The position numbers and the translations under genes were made by a program. DNA of 64,000 bases from Streptomyces sp. CB01373 (lineage in GTDB: Bacteria > Actinomycetota > Actinomycetes > Streptomycetales > Streptomycetaceae): NCBI RefSeq assembly GCF_002803075.1, contig NZ_NNBK01000011.1, positions 1 to 64,000 of the forward strand, read 5' to 3'. Each line of letters opens with the position of its first letter. The stretch's first letter is position 1. Below, piece by piece: positions 49,883 through 58,987 of this stretch. The notes under the pieces were generated by a model. That model was given only the letters and a program-made list of their open reading frames with translations, made no database searches and was not told the origin of the DNA.

Positions 49883-50893
49883 GTGACCGTCGTCGGGCCA
49901 TTCGGGCTGAGCGTGCGGGACCAGGCTCTCGAAGCCGATGTCCAGGCCGGATTGGCGGCTGTCGAGGAAGGGCTGCTCGAAGCCACCAAGAGCGAGGTCC
50001 CGTTCATCACGGGGGCCGCGCAGCACCTCGTCAGGGCGGGCGGGAAGCGGTTCCGGCCGCTGCTCGTGATGCTCGCGTCCCAGTTCGGTGACCCGTACGC
50101 GCCGGGGGTCGTGCCGTCGGCCGTGGTGGTGGAGCTGACCCATCTGGCCACGCTGTACCACGACGACGTGATGGACGAGGCCGCCGTGCGCCGCGGGGTG
50201 GCCAGCGCCAACACCCGCTGGGGCAACTCGGTCGCGGTCCTGACCGGCGACTTCCTGTTCGCCCGGGCCTCGCAGATCCTCGCCGACCTCGGCCCGGAGG
50301 CCGTGCGGGTGCAGGCCTTGGCGTTCGAACGGCTGGTCACCGGTCAGATCCTGGAGACGGCGGGGCCGCAGGACGGCCGGGACCCGGTCGACCACTACCT
50401 GGACGTGCTGGGCGGCAAGACCGGGTCGCTGGTGGCGGTGTCGTGCCGGTTCGGCGCGATGATGTCCGGCGCCGACGAGACCGTCGTGGACGTGCTGACG
50501 CAGTACGGCGAGCGGCTGGGCGTCGCCTTCCAGCTCGCGGACGACGTCCTGGACATCGCCTCCGACTCGCACGAGTCGGGCAAGACCCCCGGCACCGATC
50601 TGCGCGAGGGCATCGCCACGCTGCCGGTGCTGAGGCTGCGCGAGCGCGCGGCCCGGCTGGGGCTGCCCGAGGACATCGCGCTGTGCGAGCTGCTGGACTC
50701 CGACCTGACCGACGACGCGCGGCACGCGGAGGCGCTGGCGGCGCTGCGCGCGCACCCGGCGCTGGAGCAGGCCCGCCGGGACACCGTGCGCTACGCCAAG
50801 GAGGCGCGGGCCGCGCTGGCGCCGCTGCGGGAGTGCGAGGCGAAGGCCGCGCTGCTGCAGATGTGCGACGCGGTGGTGCACCGGGCCGGCTGA
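49883..50893 (+). CDS. Polyprenyl diphosphate synthase
   Basis: A 336-residue trans-prenyltransferase that makes the long isoprenoid tail, probably for menaquinone. The first Asp-rich motif is LYHDDVMD (94-98), preceded by AGGKRFRPLLVMLAS. The second is FQLADDVLDIASD, with KTPGTDLREGI after it. A GTG start follows CAGGAGACC. The chain length cannot be read from sequence with certainty; a nonaprenyl product would match streptomycete menaquinone-9. In mycobacteria a comparable synthase is linked with menG and menJ. It lies downstream of a Crp-type site. Confidence 0.9.
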   Translation: MTVVGPFGLSVRDQALEADVQAGLAAVEEGLLEATKSEVPFITGAAQHLVRAGGKRFRPLLVMLASQFGDPYAPGVVPSAVVVELTHLATLYHDDVMDEAAVRRGVASANTRWGNSVAVLTGDFLFARASQILADLGPEAVRVQALAFERLVTGQILETAGPQDGRDPVDHYLDVLGGKTGSLVAVSCRFGAMMSGADETVVDVLTQYGERLGVAFQLADDVLDIASDSHESGKTPGTDLREGIATLPVLRLRERAARLGLPEDIALCELLDSDLTDDARHAEALAALRAHPALEQARRDTVRYAKEARAALAPLRECEAKAALLQMCDAVVHRAG

Positions 50894-50915
50894 CGCCCGT
50901 CCGGTACCGCGACCT

Positions 50916-50935
50916 GCCCGGACGACCCGCCGGGC
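50916..50935 (+). terminator. Weak terminator after the polyprenyl synthase
   Basis: GCCCGG (50916-50921) pairs with CCGGGC (50930-50935) around eight bases, 23 bases after the stop. A second small hairpin ACCCC-TAC-GGGGT follows near 50966-50980. The rest of the 286-base gap has only a CTCACC/GGTGAG inverted repeat (51094-51111). Confidence 0.5.
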
Positions 50936-51179
50936 GGCCCCTTCCGAGCGGCGCTCTCCAGGCCTACCCCTACGGGGTGGGGGAGGCGTCGCCCTTTGTG
51001 TGTCATACCGCAGGCGTACACGGAGTTGGCTCCGGGGTCTGACGCTTCCGCCCGGCCGATTTGGTCAGATGGACACTACGGACCACACCACTCCTCACCG
51101 ATCTGGGTGAGAATGGCGGCTGAGGGTGATACCCGAGCGCAGCAGGACAGCCGCCGCCGATGACGGAGGTAGGGCACAC

Positions 51180-52394
51180 ATGGCACCGAACGGATCCGAA
51201 GCCGACGACCTGCGCGCGGGGCGCCGCAAGGCCGCGCGCTACGTCGTCCCGGTCACGGTGGTGGGGGTGGCCGCGGCGACCATCGGGCTCGTCCCGGCAC
51301 TCGCCGCGTCCGGCGACCCCGACCTGCCGAAGATCACCGCACAGCAACTCATAGAGAAAATCGCCAAGTCGGACGTCGAGCAGCTGTCCGGCACGGTCAA
51401 GATCAGCACCGATCTCGGTCTGCCGAACCTCGGCGGCCTGGAGAGCGGCCTGGCCTCCGGCGCCATGGGGGGCGGTGACGGTTCGTCGGCCGACCCGGCG
51501 TCAAAGCTGCCCGAGCTGGCGTCCGGCACCCACACCCTGCGCGTCGCCGCCGACGGCGAGGACCGGCAGAAGGTCTCCCTGATCGAGAGCGCCGCCGAGT
51601 ACAGCCTCATCCACAACGGCAAGGACGTCTGGGGCTACGACAGCAAGTCGAACGAGGTCTTCCACGGCACGGCCGCCGACAGCGGCAGGAAGCACCGGGA
51701 CGAGGTCCCCGCCACGCCCAAGGACTTCGCCGACGAGGCCCTGAAGTCGGTCGACGACACCACCTCGGTGAAGGTCGACGGCACCGCGCAGGTCGCCGGA
51801 CGCGACGCCTACAGGCTGGTCATCGAGCCGAAGCACGCCTCCGGCACCACGGTCGGCGCGATCAGCATCGCGGTGGACGCCAAGACCGGGCTGCCGCTGA
51901 AGTTCACGCTCACCCCGGCGAGCGGCGGCGCCGCCGTGGTGGACGCGGGCTTCACCCGGATCGACTTCGCCAGGCCCGCCGCCTCGACCTTCGACTTCAC
52001 CCCGCCCAAGGGTGCGAAGGTCACCGAGGAGAAGGACGCCGCGACCCACGCCGGGCAGGGCGCCGAGCGGAAGGCCGGCCCGGGCCGGCAGTTCCACGAG
52101 CCCGGCACCCAGGAGAAGGGCCTGGCCGAGAAGGGTCCGGAGATCATCGGCAAGGGCTGGAACTCCATCGCCGTGTTCGACACCGGCACCAAGGGCGGCA
52201 TCCCGTCGTCCGCCGGCAAGGGTGAGCTCGGCGGCTTCCTCGACTCGCTCGGCGACCAGGTCAGCGGCACGTTCGGCAAGGGCACGGTCTTCTCCACCCG
52301 CCTGGTCAACGCGCTGATCACGGACAACGGCAAGGTGTACGTCGGCGCGGTCACCAAGGACACGCTGGTGAAGGCGGCCGGCGCCGGGAAGTGA
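51180..52394 (+). CDS. Secreted LolA/MucB-like protein
   Basis: A 404-residue exported protein. The N-terminal signal anchor is ARYVVPVTVVGVAAATIGLVPALAASG (about 20-46). The body resembles the lipoprotein-carrier LolA/MucB fold: LPKITAQQLIEKIAKSDVEQLSGTVKIS, then VDGTAQVAGRDAYRLVIEPKH and GLPLKFTL. No lipobox is present, so it is held by the uncleaved helix or released. GGAGGTAG precedes the ATG at 51180. It lies 34 bases upstream of an ABC transporter and is probably co-transcribed. Such LolA-like genes with ABC genes are common in actinobacteria; the cargo is unknown. Confidence 0.85.
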   Translation: MAPNGSEADDLRAGRRKAARYVVPVTVVGVAAATIGLVPALAASGDPDLPKITAQQLIEKIAKSDVEQLSGTVKISTDLGLPNLGGLESGLASGAMGGGDGSSADPASKLPELASGTHTLRVAADGEDRQKVSLIESAAEYSLIHNGKDVWGYDSKSNEVFHGTAADSGRKHRDEVPATPKDFADEALKSVDDTTSVKVDGTAQVAGRDAYRLVIEPKHASGTTVGAISIAVDAKTGLPLKFTLTPASGGAAVVDAGFTRIDFARPAASTFDFTPPKGAKVTEEKDAATHAGQGAERKAGPGRQFHEPGTQEKGLAEKGPEIIGKGWNSIAVFDTGTKGGIPSSAGKGELGGFLDSLGDQVSGTFGKGTVFSTRLVNALITDNGKVYVGAVTKDTLVKAAGAGK

Positions 52395-52428
52395 GCACGC
52401 GCCGGGGGACGAGGGATCGAGGGAGCCG

Positions 52429-53373
52429 ATGGACGAAGCGGATGACGGCGTCATCCACACGCGCGGGCTCACCAAGCGCTACCGCGGCGGACAGCTCGCC
52501 GTCGACGGTCTCGACCTGACCGTCCCGGCGGGCAGCGTCTTCGGCTTCCTCGGCCCCAACGGCTCCGGCAAGACCACTACCATTCGCATGCTGATGGGGC
52601 TCATCGAGCCCACCTCCGGCACGGCGCGGGTACTGGGGCGCCCCATGCCCCGGTCCTCGCGCACCGTGCTCCCGCAGGTCGGCGCCCTCATCGAGGGCCC
52701 CGCCCTGTACGGCTTCCTCTCCGGCCGGGACAACCTGCTGCGCTACGACGCGGCCGACCGGGCCGCCGACCCCCGCACCCGGCGCGCCCGGGTCGCGGCC
52801 GCCCTGGACCGGGTGGGCCTGACGGCCGCGGCGGGCAAGAAGGCCAAGGCCTACTCCCTGGGCATGAAACAGCGCCTGGGGCTGGCCGCCGCGCTGCTCC
52901 AGCCGCGCAGACTGCTCGTCCTGGACGAGCCGACCAACGGCCTCGACCCGCAGGGCATGCGCGAGATCCGCTCGCTGGTCCGGGAGTTGGCCTCCGACGG
53001 CACGACCGTCTTCCTCTCCTCCCATCTGCTGGACGAGATCGAGCAGGTGTGCACCCACGCGGCGGTCATGGCACAGGGCCGGCTGATCACCCAGGGCGCC
53101 GTGGCGGAACTGGCCGCCGGAGCACGCGGCCGGCTGGCGGTGACCACGCCCGACACGGGGGAGGCGGCCCGGGTGCTGAAGGAACAGGGCGTCGCCGGCA
53201 TCACCGTGGGCGAGGACCGGGTGACCGGCGACCCGCCGGAGCGGGACCTCGCCGACGTGAACGCCGCGCTGGTGACGGCGGGCGTGCGCGTACGCGGCTT
53301 CGGCGTCGAACGGGCCTCGCTGGAGGACGCGTTCGTCGCCCTCACAGGGGAGGGCTTCGATGTCGCGGGCTGA
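52429..53373 (+). CDS. ABC transporter ATP-binding protein
   Basis: A 314-residue ATPase of the ABC-2 exporter type. Walker A is GPNGSGKTTTIRML, the signature motif is AYSLGMKQRLGLA, Walker B is LLVLDEPTNGLDPQG and the switch His is in VFLSSHLLDE. The C-terminal 85 residues form the usual regulatory domain of this family. It overlaps the permease gene by 14 bases. The substrate is unknown; the linked LolA-like protein suggests lipid or lipoprotein handling, or peptide export. Confidence 0.93.
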   Translation: MDEADDGVIHTRGLTKRYRGGQLAVDGLDLTVPAGSVFGFLGPNGSGKTTTIRMLMGLIEPTSGTARVLGRPMPRSSRTVLPQVGALIEGPALYGFLSGRDNLLRYDAADRAADPRTRRARVAAALDRVGLTAAAGKKAKAYSLGMKQRLGLAAALLQPRRLLVLDEPTNGLDPQGMREIRSLVRELASDGTTVFLSSHLLDEIEQVCTHAAVMAQGRLITQGAVAELAAGARGRLAVTTPDTGEAARVLKEQGVAGITVGEDRVTGDPPERDLADVNAALVTAGVRVRGFGVERASLEDAFVALTGEGFDVAG

Positions 53374-54262
53374 GGTCTCACCGGAACGGGCCGCGGACAC
53401 GGCCGTCCGCACCTCCGGTCCGCTGTGGACCTTCGGGCTGCTGCGCAGCGAGCTGGTGACCACCTTCCGGCGCTGGCGCACCCTCGCGCTGCTGGGCGTG
53501 CTGGCCGGGGTGCCGGTCCTGGTCGGGGTGGCCGTCAGGATCGAGACGAGGGACGGCAGGTCCGTCGGCGGTGGCGGTGGGGGCGGCGAGGGGCCCGCGT
53601 TCATCGCACAGGTCACCAACAACGGACTGTTCCTGGTCTTCACCGCACTGGCCGCCACCCTGCCGTTCTTCCTGCCGATGGCCGTGGGCGTGATCGCGGG
53701 TGACGCCGTCGCCGGGGAGGCGAACGCGGGCACGCTGCGCTATCTGCTGGTCGCCCCCGCCGGCCGCACCCGCCTGCTCCTCGCCAAGTACGCCACCACG
53801 ATGACCTTCTGCCTGGTCGCCACCCTGGTGGTCGCCGTCTCGGCGCTCCTCGTGGGCGCGCTGCTGTTCCCGCTCGGCGATCTGACGACCATCTCCGGCA
53901 CGCGGATCAGCTTCGCCGACGGACTGGCCCGGGCCCTGCTGATCGCCCTCGTCGTCGCCGCGTCCCTGGTCGGGCTGGCCGCCCTCGGGCTCTTCGTGTC
54001 GACGCTGACCAACAGCGGGATCGCGGCGATGGCCACGACCGTGGGCCTGCTGATCACCGTTCAGATCCTCGACCAGATACCCCAGCTGCACGCGATCCAG
54101 CCGTACCTCTTCCCGCACTACTGGCTGTCCTTCGCCGACCTCATGCGCGAGCCGGTCTACTGGGACGGCCTGGTGAAGAACCTGGAGTTGCAGGCCCTGT
54201 ACGCGGCGGTGTTCGGCTCGGCGGCCTGGGCGCGGTTCACGGCGAAGGACATCACGGCGTAG
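53360..54262 (+). CDS. ABC-2 type permease
   Basis: A 300-residue membrane protein with about six helices (near 45-65, 90-115, 135-165, 190-215, 225-250 and 270-290). A Gly-rich loop (GGGGGGEG) lies between the first two helices. The ATG at 53360 lies within the end of the ATPase gene, so the two are coupled. It is the membrane partner of the ATPase at 52429. Its 3' end overlaps the convergent gene at 54252 by 11 bases. Confidence 0.9.
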   Translation: MSRAEVSPERAADTAVRTSGPLWTFGLLRSELVTTFRRWRTLALLGVLAGVPVLVGVAVRIETRDGRSVGGGGGGGEGPAFIAQVTNNGLFLVFTALAATLPFFLPMAVGVIAGDAVAGEANAGTLRYLLVAPAGRTRLLLAKYATTMTFCLVATLVVAVSALLVGALLFPLGDLTTISGTRISFADGLARALLIALVVAASLVGLAALGLFVSTLTNSGIAAMATTVGLLITVQILDQIPQLHAIQPYLFPHYWLSFADLMREPVYWDGLVKNLELQALYAAVFGSAAWARFTAKDITA

Positions 54263-54815
54263 CCGCCGCCCCCACGGTCCCCGCCCGCGCGGTTCCCGCC
54301 CCGGTGAGCCGGGCCAGCGGCTCGCTCTCGCGCGGCGGCGCTCCGCCCAGGTCGCCCAGCCGCCAGGCCTCCACCCACGGGACGCGGTAGACATCGATCA
54401 CGGACTCGATCGGCTTCACCCGCTGGGCGAGCCGTCGCGGCAGCCGTCCCGGCGCGTCGGCGACGAGCACCACGGCGTCCAGGTCGAGCCCGGCGGGTGC
54501 CTCGCCCCTGCGGAAGACCTCCAGGGCCCGGACGACGGCGTCCAGTCCGGCCGCGTGGGTCCTGGCGACCAGCAGCACCGACTCCGGTTCCCCCGGCCCC
54601 GGCCAGGCGCGTCCGCAGTCGTGACCGCCGTAGACCGCCGCGAGCGTGGTCGTGCCCGCGCCGCCATGGGTGGCCAGCCAGGAGAAGCGGCGGAGCGTGA
54701 CGGGCCGGCCGACGGGCCGCTCGGGCCCGCCCTCCCACCCGCCGGGCTCGGCGGGGGCGTCGGTCACCGGTCCGCGAATCCAGATCTCCGGCCCCTGTCG
54801 CACGCCTGGCCGCAT
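54252..54815 (-). CDS. P-loop-like hypothetical protein (possible DUF6668 type)
   Basis: A 187-residue protein starting MRPGVRQGPEIWIRGPV. It contains a deviant P-loop-like LATHGGAGTTTLAAVYGG (about 46-63) and later LDAVVLVADAPGRLPRRL, in a MinD-like arrangement. Small proteins of this type occur in Streptomyces near conjugation or secretion genes, but none is adjacent. GGAAGAGGG precedes the ATG at 54815. It converges with the ABC permease gene. The DUF name is from memory and not confirmed. Confidence 0.7.
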   Translation of the reverse strand: MRPGVRQGPEIWIRGPVTDAPAEPGGWEGGPERPVGRPVTLRRFSWLATHGGAGTTTLAAVYGGHDCGRAWPGPGEPESVLLVARTHAAGLDAVVRALEVFRRGEAPAGLDLDAVVLVADAPGRLPRRLAQRVKPIESVIDVYRVPWVEAWRLGDLGGAPPRESEPLARLTGAGTARAGTVGAAATP

Positions 54816-54993
54816 GCCCGTCCCTCTTCCGTGTCGTTCCGACGATCGTCGCCCGCGGAACGTTACCCGCGTCACAGGAGTGCGGTTCCTGGTGCGAGTC
54901 TGTGACGTCGCGGTGACGCGGGCAGGGCGGGCGGGCGGAGAGACTCGAACGTAAGCGAACGACCGGATGGCACTCATCCGAGTGAGGGAACCG

Positions 54994-56352
54994 ATGTCTC
55001 GACTGAGCCGCGGGAAGAAGCGGGAACACGAGCGCGCCGTGCGGCCGGCGGCTCCCGTGGCGACGCCGGTCGCCGTCCATGTGCCGGCGGACGGCCCCGG
55101 GGCCTCGGTAGGCGGTGTACCGGTCCGTCCGGCTCCCGGCGAGGAGATCCAGCGGGCCGTCCTGAGCCACCTCCACCGCATCGCCCTCGCCCGCGGCCAC
55201 GCCGTCCTCGCCACGGTCACCGACGAGCGCATCGGCTACGTCGTTCACCTCCAGGTCCACCCCGACGGCTCCAGCACGTTCACGGCGGAACCCCAGCACA
55301 CGGCACCGCCGGACCCGCCGGCCGACGCGCCCGGTGAGAGTGCGCCCGCTCTCCCGCCGCGGGCGGTGCCCGAGTCACCCGCGGCACCCACGTTCGTGCT
55401 GCGGGCCTTGCACGAACCGGCGGGTGACACGCCCTTCGGTACGGCCGCCGTCCCCACGGGGGTGTTCGGCCCACCCCCGGTGATGGACGCGCCCCCGGCC
55501 GACGAGAACGCACAACCGGAACCGCCCACGCCCGCCGACGGGGCTCCGGCACCCGCCGAGGCGGCCCCCGCCGCCCTCGGCGCGCCTGCGCCCGTCGGTG
55601 GGGCTTCGGTGCCTGTCGATCAAGCCCTTGCCCCCGCCGCCCCCGGGGCACCCGCGCCTTGCCGCCAGCACCAGCACCCGGCCCCGGACCCGGCCGAACC
55701 CGACCCGGCTGAACCCGACCCGGCTGAACCCGACCCGGCTGAACCCGACCCGGCTGAACCCGACCCGGCCGAGTCTCGTCCGGACGACCCTGGGCCCACC
55801 CCCACCCCCGCCCGCGGGTTCGACGCCGTGGCCGAGGCGGTGCTCGGGGAGGATCCCAGGACCGCGGCCGGTGAGGCGGGCGTCGTCCTGCTCGCCGAAC
55901 CCCTGGCGCGGGTCAACGAGGCCGTGAAGGAGGGCCGGATCGAGGAGGCGGCGGCCCTGGCCGGACGCACCGTCGCGGAGGCGTCCGGCACGCTCGGCCC
56001 GGAGCACCCCGAGGTGCTGCGGCTGCGCGAACTCACCGCCTACATCGCCTACCTGGCGGGCGACCCGCTCCGCTCCTTCGGCATCTCCCTCGGCCTCGCC
56101 CGCATCCGCCACCACGCCGGGGACACGGAGGCGGCCTACGGCGACGTGCAGAGCGCGAGCGCCGCCTGGCGCGCGGTACGCGACCCCGAGCAGGGCCTGC
56201 GGCTCGGCCGCGACCTGATCGGCCTGTGGACCGAACTCACCGCCGAGGACGGCCCCGCCGCCGACGACATCGAACAACTGGAGTCCGCCCGCGCCCGCAT
56301 GGGCCGCCTGGCCGAACGGGCCCGCACCGCGCCCCGGCCGTCCACCGGCTGA
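54994..56352 (+). CDS. TPR-like protein with Pro-rich repeat linker
   Basis: A 452-residue soluble protein. The N-terminal part (EEIQRAVLSHLHRIALARGHAVLATV) is a small alpha/beta unit. A Pro/Ala-rich linker follows at about 110-285, including six PDPAE repeats. The C-terminal part (RVNEAVKEGRIEEAAALAGRTVAEASGTLGPEHPEVL) is helical and TPR-like. The ATG at 54994 follows GAGGG; a longer reading from 54967 is less likely. The linker DNA contains a 15-base tandem repeat. No membrane segment is visible. The ordered C-terminal domain suggests protein-protein contact. Confidence 0.78.
   Translation: MSRLSRGKKREHERAVRPAAPVATPVAVHVPADGPGASVGGVPVRPAPGEEIQRAVLSHLHRIALARGHAVLATVTDERIGYVVHLQVHPDGSSTFTAEPQHTAPPDPPADAPGESAPALPPRAVPESPAAPTFVLRALHEPAGDTPFGTAAVPTGVFGPPPVMDAPPADENAQPEPPTPADGAPAPAEAAPAALGAPAPVGGASVPVDQALAPAAPGAPAPCRQHQHPAPDPAEPDPAEPDPAEPDPAEPDPAEPDPAESRPDDPGPTPTPARGFDAVAEAVLGEDPRTAAGEAGVVLLAEPLARVNEAVKEGRIEEAAALAGRTVAEASGTLGPEHPEVLRLRELTAYIAYLAGDPLRSFGISLGLARIRHHAGDTEAAYGDVQSASAAWRAVRDPEQGLRLGRDLIGLWTELTAEDGPAADDIEQLESARARMGRLAERARTAPRPSTG
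55696..55770 (+). repeat. 15-bp tandem repeat encoding PDPAE units
   Basis: Five copies of GAACCCGACCCGGCT (the last with a final C) lie end to end at 55696-55770, with a partial copy before them. The unit length keeps the frame and gives repeated Pro-Asp-Pro-Ala-Glu. Confidence 0.9.
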
Positions 56353-56361
56353 TCCGGCGTC

Positions 56362-56841
56362 CTACGCCACGCAGAAGACGTTGCCCTCCGGATCCTCCAT
56401 GACCACCCACTCCCCGGCGGGCTCCCGGACGTGCCGCAGCACGCGAGCGCCGAGCTCCGTCAGCCGTTCCACCTCGTCCGTGCGCCGGTCCTCGCCGGGG
56501 TGCAGGTCGAGGTGGAGCCGGTTCTTTCCGGCCTTGGTCTCCGGCACCCGCTGGAACAGCAGCCGCCTCCCCAGACCGGTGCCGCGTTCCTTGTCGTACG
56601 GGTCGTCGGGGTGCCGTACGCCGATCAGGTCCCGGAAGGCCGGGCGGCCGTGGAACTCGACGGTGGCCCCGCCCGGCAGCGCCCCGAGCTCCACCAGCCG
56701 TTCGACCAGTGCGCTGTTGTCCTCCACCTCGTAGTGCAGCGCGGCGGCCCAGAAGTCGGCCTGCGCGTGCGGGTCGGTGGCGTCGATGACGAGCTTCCAG
56801 TGCAGCGGGGCGGGCGCGTCGTCCGTGGGTGTCCGAGTCAT
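56362..56841 (-). CDS. VOC/glyoxalase-like protein
   Basis: A 159-residue protein of the VOC superfamily. It starts with LHWKLVIDATDPHAQADFWAAAL and continues with NRLHLDLHPGEDRRTDEVERLTELGA and VMEDPEGNVFCVA, the two beta-alpha-beta-beta-beta halves. Metal-site positions His (KLVIDA lacks one; HLDLH has it) and Glu (EDPEGN) are only partly present, so enzyme activity is uncertain. Many family members bind antibiotics or small thiol adducts. Its stop is nine bases from the stop of the TPR-like gene on the other strand. Confidence 0.85.
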   Translation of the reverse strand: MTRTPTDDAPAPLHWKLVIDATDPHAQADFWAAALHYEVEDNSALVERLVELGALPGGATVEFHGRPAFRDLIGVRHPDDPYDKERGTGLGRRLLFQRVPETKAGKNRLHLDLHPGEDRRTDEVERLTELGARVLRHVREPAGEWVVMEDPEGNVFCVA

Positions 56842-56944
56842 GCGACCAGTTATATGCGCGGGCCCGTCCGGGCGCTGGAACTCACCGGATTCGAGGGCGA
56901 GATGGAATGCGATCCCGTTCCTCGGCCGGCAGCCGCGGCAGCGG

Positions 56945-57913
56945 CTACGCGTCCACCGGATCTGCCGTAGACGTCGCCGTCGGCGCGGTCCTGGAGGCGG
57001 CGAGCCGGGCCCTGTCCCGCGCCGCCCGCCGGGCCGTGCGCAGGCCGTCCCAGGTCAGCATGGTCAGGGCCAGCCAGACCAGGGCGAAGCCGGCCCAGCG
57101 CTCGGCCGGCATGGACTCGTGGAAGTAGGCGACGCCGAGCAGGAACTGGAAGACCGGGGCCATGTACTGGAGCAGGCCGAGCGTGGACAGCGGCACCCGT
57201 ATCGCCGCCGCGCCGAAGCAGACCAGCGGCAGCGCGGTCACGATGCCGGTGGAGGCGAGCAGGGCGGCGTGCCCGGCGCCCTCCGCGGCGAACGTCGAGG
57301 TGCCGTGGGCGCCCAGCCACAGCAGATAGGCCAGAGCGGGCAGGAACTGGACCGCGGTCTCGGCGGTCAGCGACTCGATGCCGCCCAGGTTGACCTTCTT
57401 CTTCACCAGGCCGTAGGTGGCGAAGGAGAAGGCGAGGCAGAGGGAGATCCAGGGCGGGCGGCCGTAGCCGATGGTGAGCACGACGACGGCGGCCGCGCCG
57501 GTGCCGACCGCCGCCCACTGCACGGGCCGCAGCCGCTCCTTGAGGAGCAGCACGCCCATCGCGATGGTGACCAGCGGGTTGATGAAGTAGCCGAGGGAGG
57601 CCTCCACCACGTGCCCGCTGTTGACGGACCAGATGTAGACACCCCAGTTGACGGTGATCACCGCGGCGGCGATCACGACGAGGGCCAGCCTGCGCGGCTG
57701 GCGCAGCAGTTCGCCGGCCCAGGCCCAGCGGCGTACGACGAGCAGGGCGACGGCGACGAAGGCGAGGGACCACACCATGCGGTGCGCGAGGATCTCGATC
57801 GCCCCGGCGGGTTTGAGCAGCGGCCAGAAGATGGGGACGAGGCCCCACATCCCGTAGGCGGCGACGCCGTTCAGCAGTCCTGTGCGCCGCTCGCCACTCG
57901 GCTGCTCGCTCAC
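56945..57913 (-). CDS. rarD: RarD/EamA-family transporter
   Basis: A 322-residue membrane protein with ten predicted helices in two EamA repeats. RarD landmarks are AAYGMWGLVPIFWPLLKPAG, EILAHRMVWSL, NWGVYIWSVNSGHVVEASLGYFINPL and LLQYMAPVFQFLLGV. The GTG at 57913 is chosen because AAGGAGG lies about six bases upstream; an in-frame GTG five codons earlier has no ribosome-binding site. RarD was named for a chloramphenicol phenotype in Pseudomonas; the substrate is unknown. The C-terminal 30 residues are a charged tail. Confidence 0.92.
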   Translation of the reverse strand: MSEQPSGERRTGLLNGVAAYGMWGLVPIFWPLLKPAGAIEILAHRMVWSLAFVAVALLVVRRWAWAGELLRQPRRLALVVIAAAVITVNWGVYIWSVNSGHVVEASLGYFINPLVTIAMGVLLLKERLRPVQWAAVGTGAAAVVVLTIGYGRPPWISLCLAFSFATYGLVKKKVNLGGIESLTAETAVQFLPALAYLLWLGAHGTSTFAAEGAGHAALLASTGIVTALPLVCFGAAAIRVPLSTLGLLQYMAPVFQFLLGVAYFHESMPAERWAGFALVWLALTMLTWDGLRTARRAARDRARLAASRTAPTATSTADPVDA

Positions 57914-58044
57914 TGGTTCCTCCTTCACGCCCGGCCGCGTACCGTGCGGCGGGCATCAAAGAAGGTAGCGCCACGCGCCCCCGCCTGTCATGTCCGTCTT
58001 GCTGAACGGTCATGACGAGCGGGTGACGGTGCCTCCTGTGCCGC

Positions 58045-58899
58045 TCAGTCCTCCAGCGCCGCGGTGATCGCCTCCGAGACCGGGCTGGTGGGGCGGCCGA
58101 TCAGACGGGACAGGTCGCCGGAGGTGACCACCAGCTCGCCCTTCTCGATGGAGGCGTCCACGCCCGCCAGGATCGCGGCGATCGGCCCGGGCAGCCCCGC
58201 GCCGGCCAGGACGCCCGTGAGCTCCTCGACGGTGACCGGGTTGGACGTGATCGTCCTGCCGGTCTGCCGGCTCAGTTCGGCGGCGTACTCGGCGAGGCTC
58301 CACGCCTCGTCCCCGCCCAGCTCGTACGTCCGGTTCTCGTGGCCCTCCCCGGTCAGGACGGCGACGGCGGCGGCCGCGTACTCGGCGCGCGAGGCGGAGG
58401 AGATGCGACCCTTGCCGGCGGCGTGCACGACGGCGCCGTGCTCCAGGACGGGGGCGAGCTGCTCGGTGTAGTTCTCGTGGTACCAGCCGTTGCGCAGCAG
58501 CACGTAGGGCACCCCGGAGGCCAGCAGCGCCTCCTCGGTGCCGCGGTGGTCGTCGGCGAGGGAGGCCTTCAGGGGGCCGGGGGCGCTGGTGTAGGCGAGC
58601 AGCGCCACACCGGCGGCCCGGGCCGTGTCGATGACGACCCGGTGCTGCCGGACCCGGCCCTTGTCGAACTCGTTGCCGGAGATCAGCAGGACCTTGTCGC
58701 CGGCCGAGAACAGGCCCTCGAAGGTCTCGGGCGCGTTGTAGTCGGCGACCGCGATCCGCGCGCCGCGCTCGGCGAGGTCCGCGGCCTTCTCGGGGCTGCG
58801 TACGACAGCGACGACCTGGTCGGCCGGAACCTTCTCCAGCAGTTGTTCCACGACGTGGCGGCCGAGGTGCCCGGTGGCTCCGGTGACGACGATGCTCAT
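58045..58899 (-). CDS. NmrA/QorB-like NAD(P)H-binding oxidoreductase
   Basis: A 284-residue atypical short-chain dehydrogenase. The NAD(P)-binding motif VTGATGHLGRHV is at residues 5-16. QorB-like features follow: SPEKAADLAERGARIAVADYNAPE, LLAYTSAPG and LLRNGWYHENYTE. Such proteins are NADPH-dependent quinone reductases or redox sensors. The ATG is at 58899. It is divergent from an HxlR gene with a 91-base gap holding an inverted repeat. In many bacteria HxlR regulators control exactly such an adjacent quinone or aldehyde oxidoreductase. Confidence 0.9.
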   Translation of the reverse strand: MSIVVTGATGHLGRHVVEQLLEKVPADQVVAVVRSPEKAADLAERGARIAVADYNAPETFEGLFSAGDKVLLISGNEFDKGRVRQHRVVIDTARAAGVALLAYTSAPGPLKASLADDHRGTEEALLASGVPYVLLRNGWYHENYTEQLAPVLEHGAVVHAAGKGRISSASRAEYAAAAVAVLTGEGHENRTYELGGDEAWSLAEYAAELSRQTGRTITSNPVTVEELTGVLAGAGLPGPIAAILAGVDASIEKGELVVTSGDLSRLIGRPTSPVSEAITAALED

Positions 58900-58962
58900 G
58901 ACGGAAGTCTCCTTGTGGGGGTGCCTGTGCCCCCACGCTAGGAGAAGCGCTATCTCTTCGAA

Positions 58963-58987
58963 AGTACCCACTTTGAAGTAAGGTACT
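58963..58987. promoter_or_regulatory. HxlR-type operator in the divergent promoter
   Basis: AGTACC (58963-58968) and GGTACT (58982-58987) are exact inverted arms 13 bases apart. A nested ACTT-TG-AAGT (58971-58980) shares nearly the same centre. On the minus strand TTCAAA, a 17-base spacer and GATAGC form a candidate promoter for the oxidoreductase gene that overlaps the repeat. This is where an HxlR dimer would repress. Confidence 0.55.

Noticed and set aside
55696..55770. CRISPR-like array
   Set aside because: Units are 15 bases without spacers and lie in frame within a gene.
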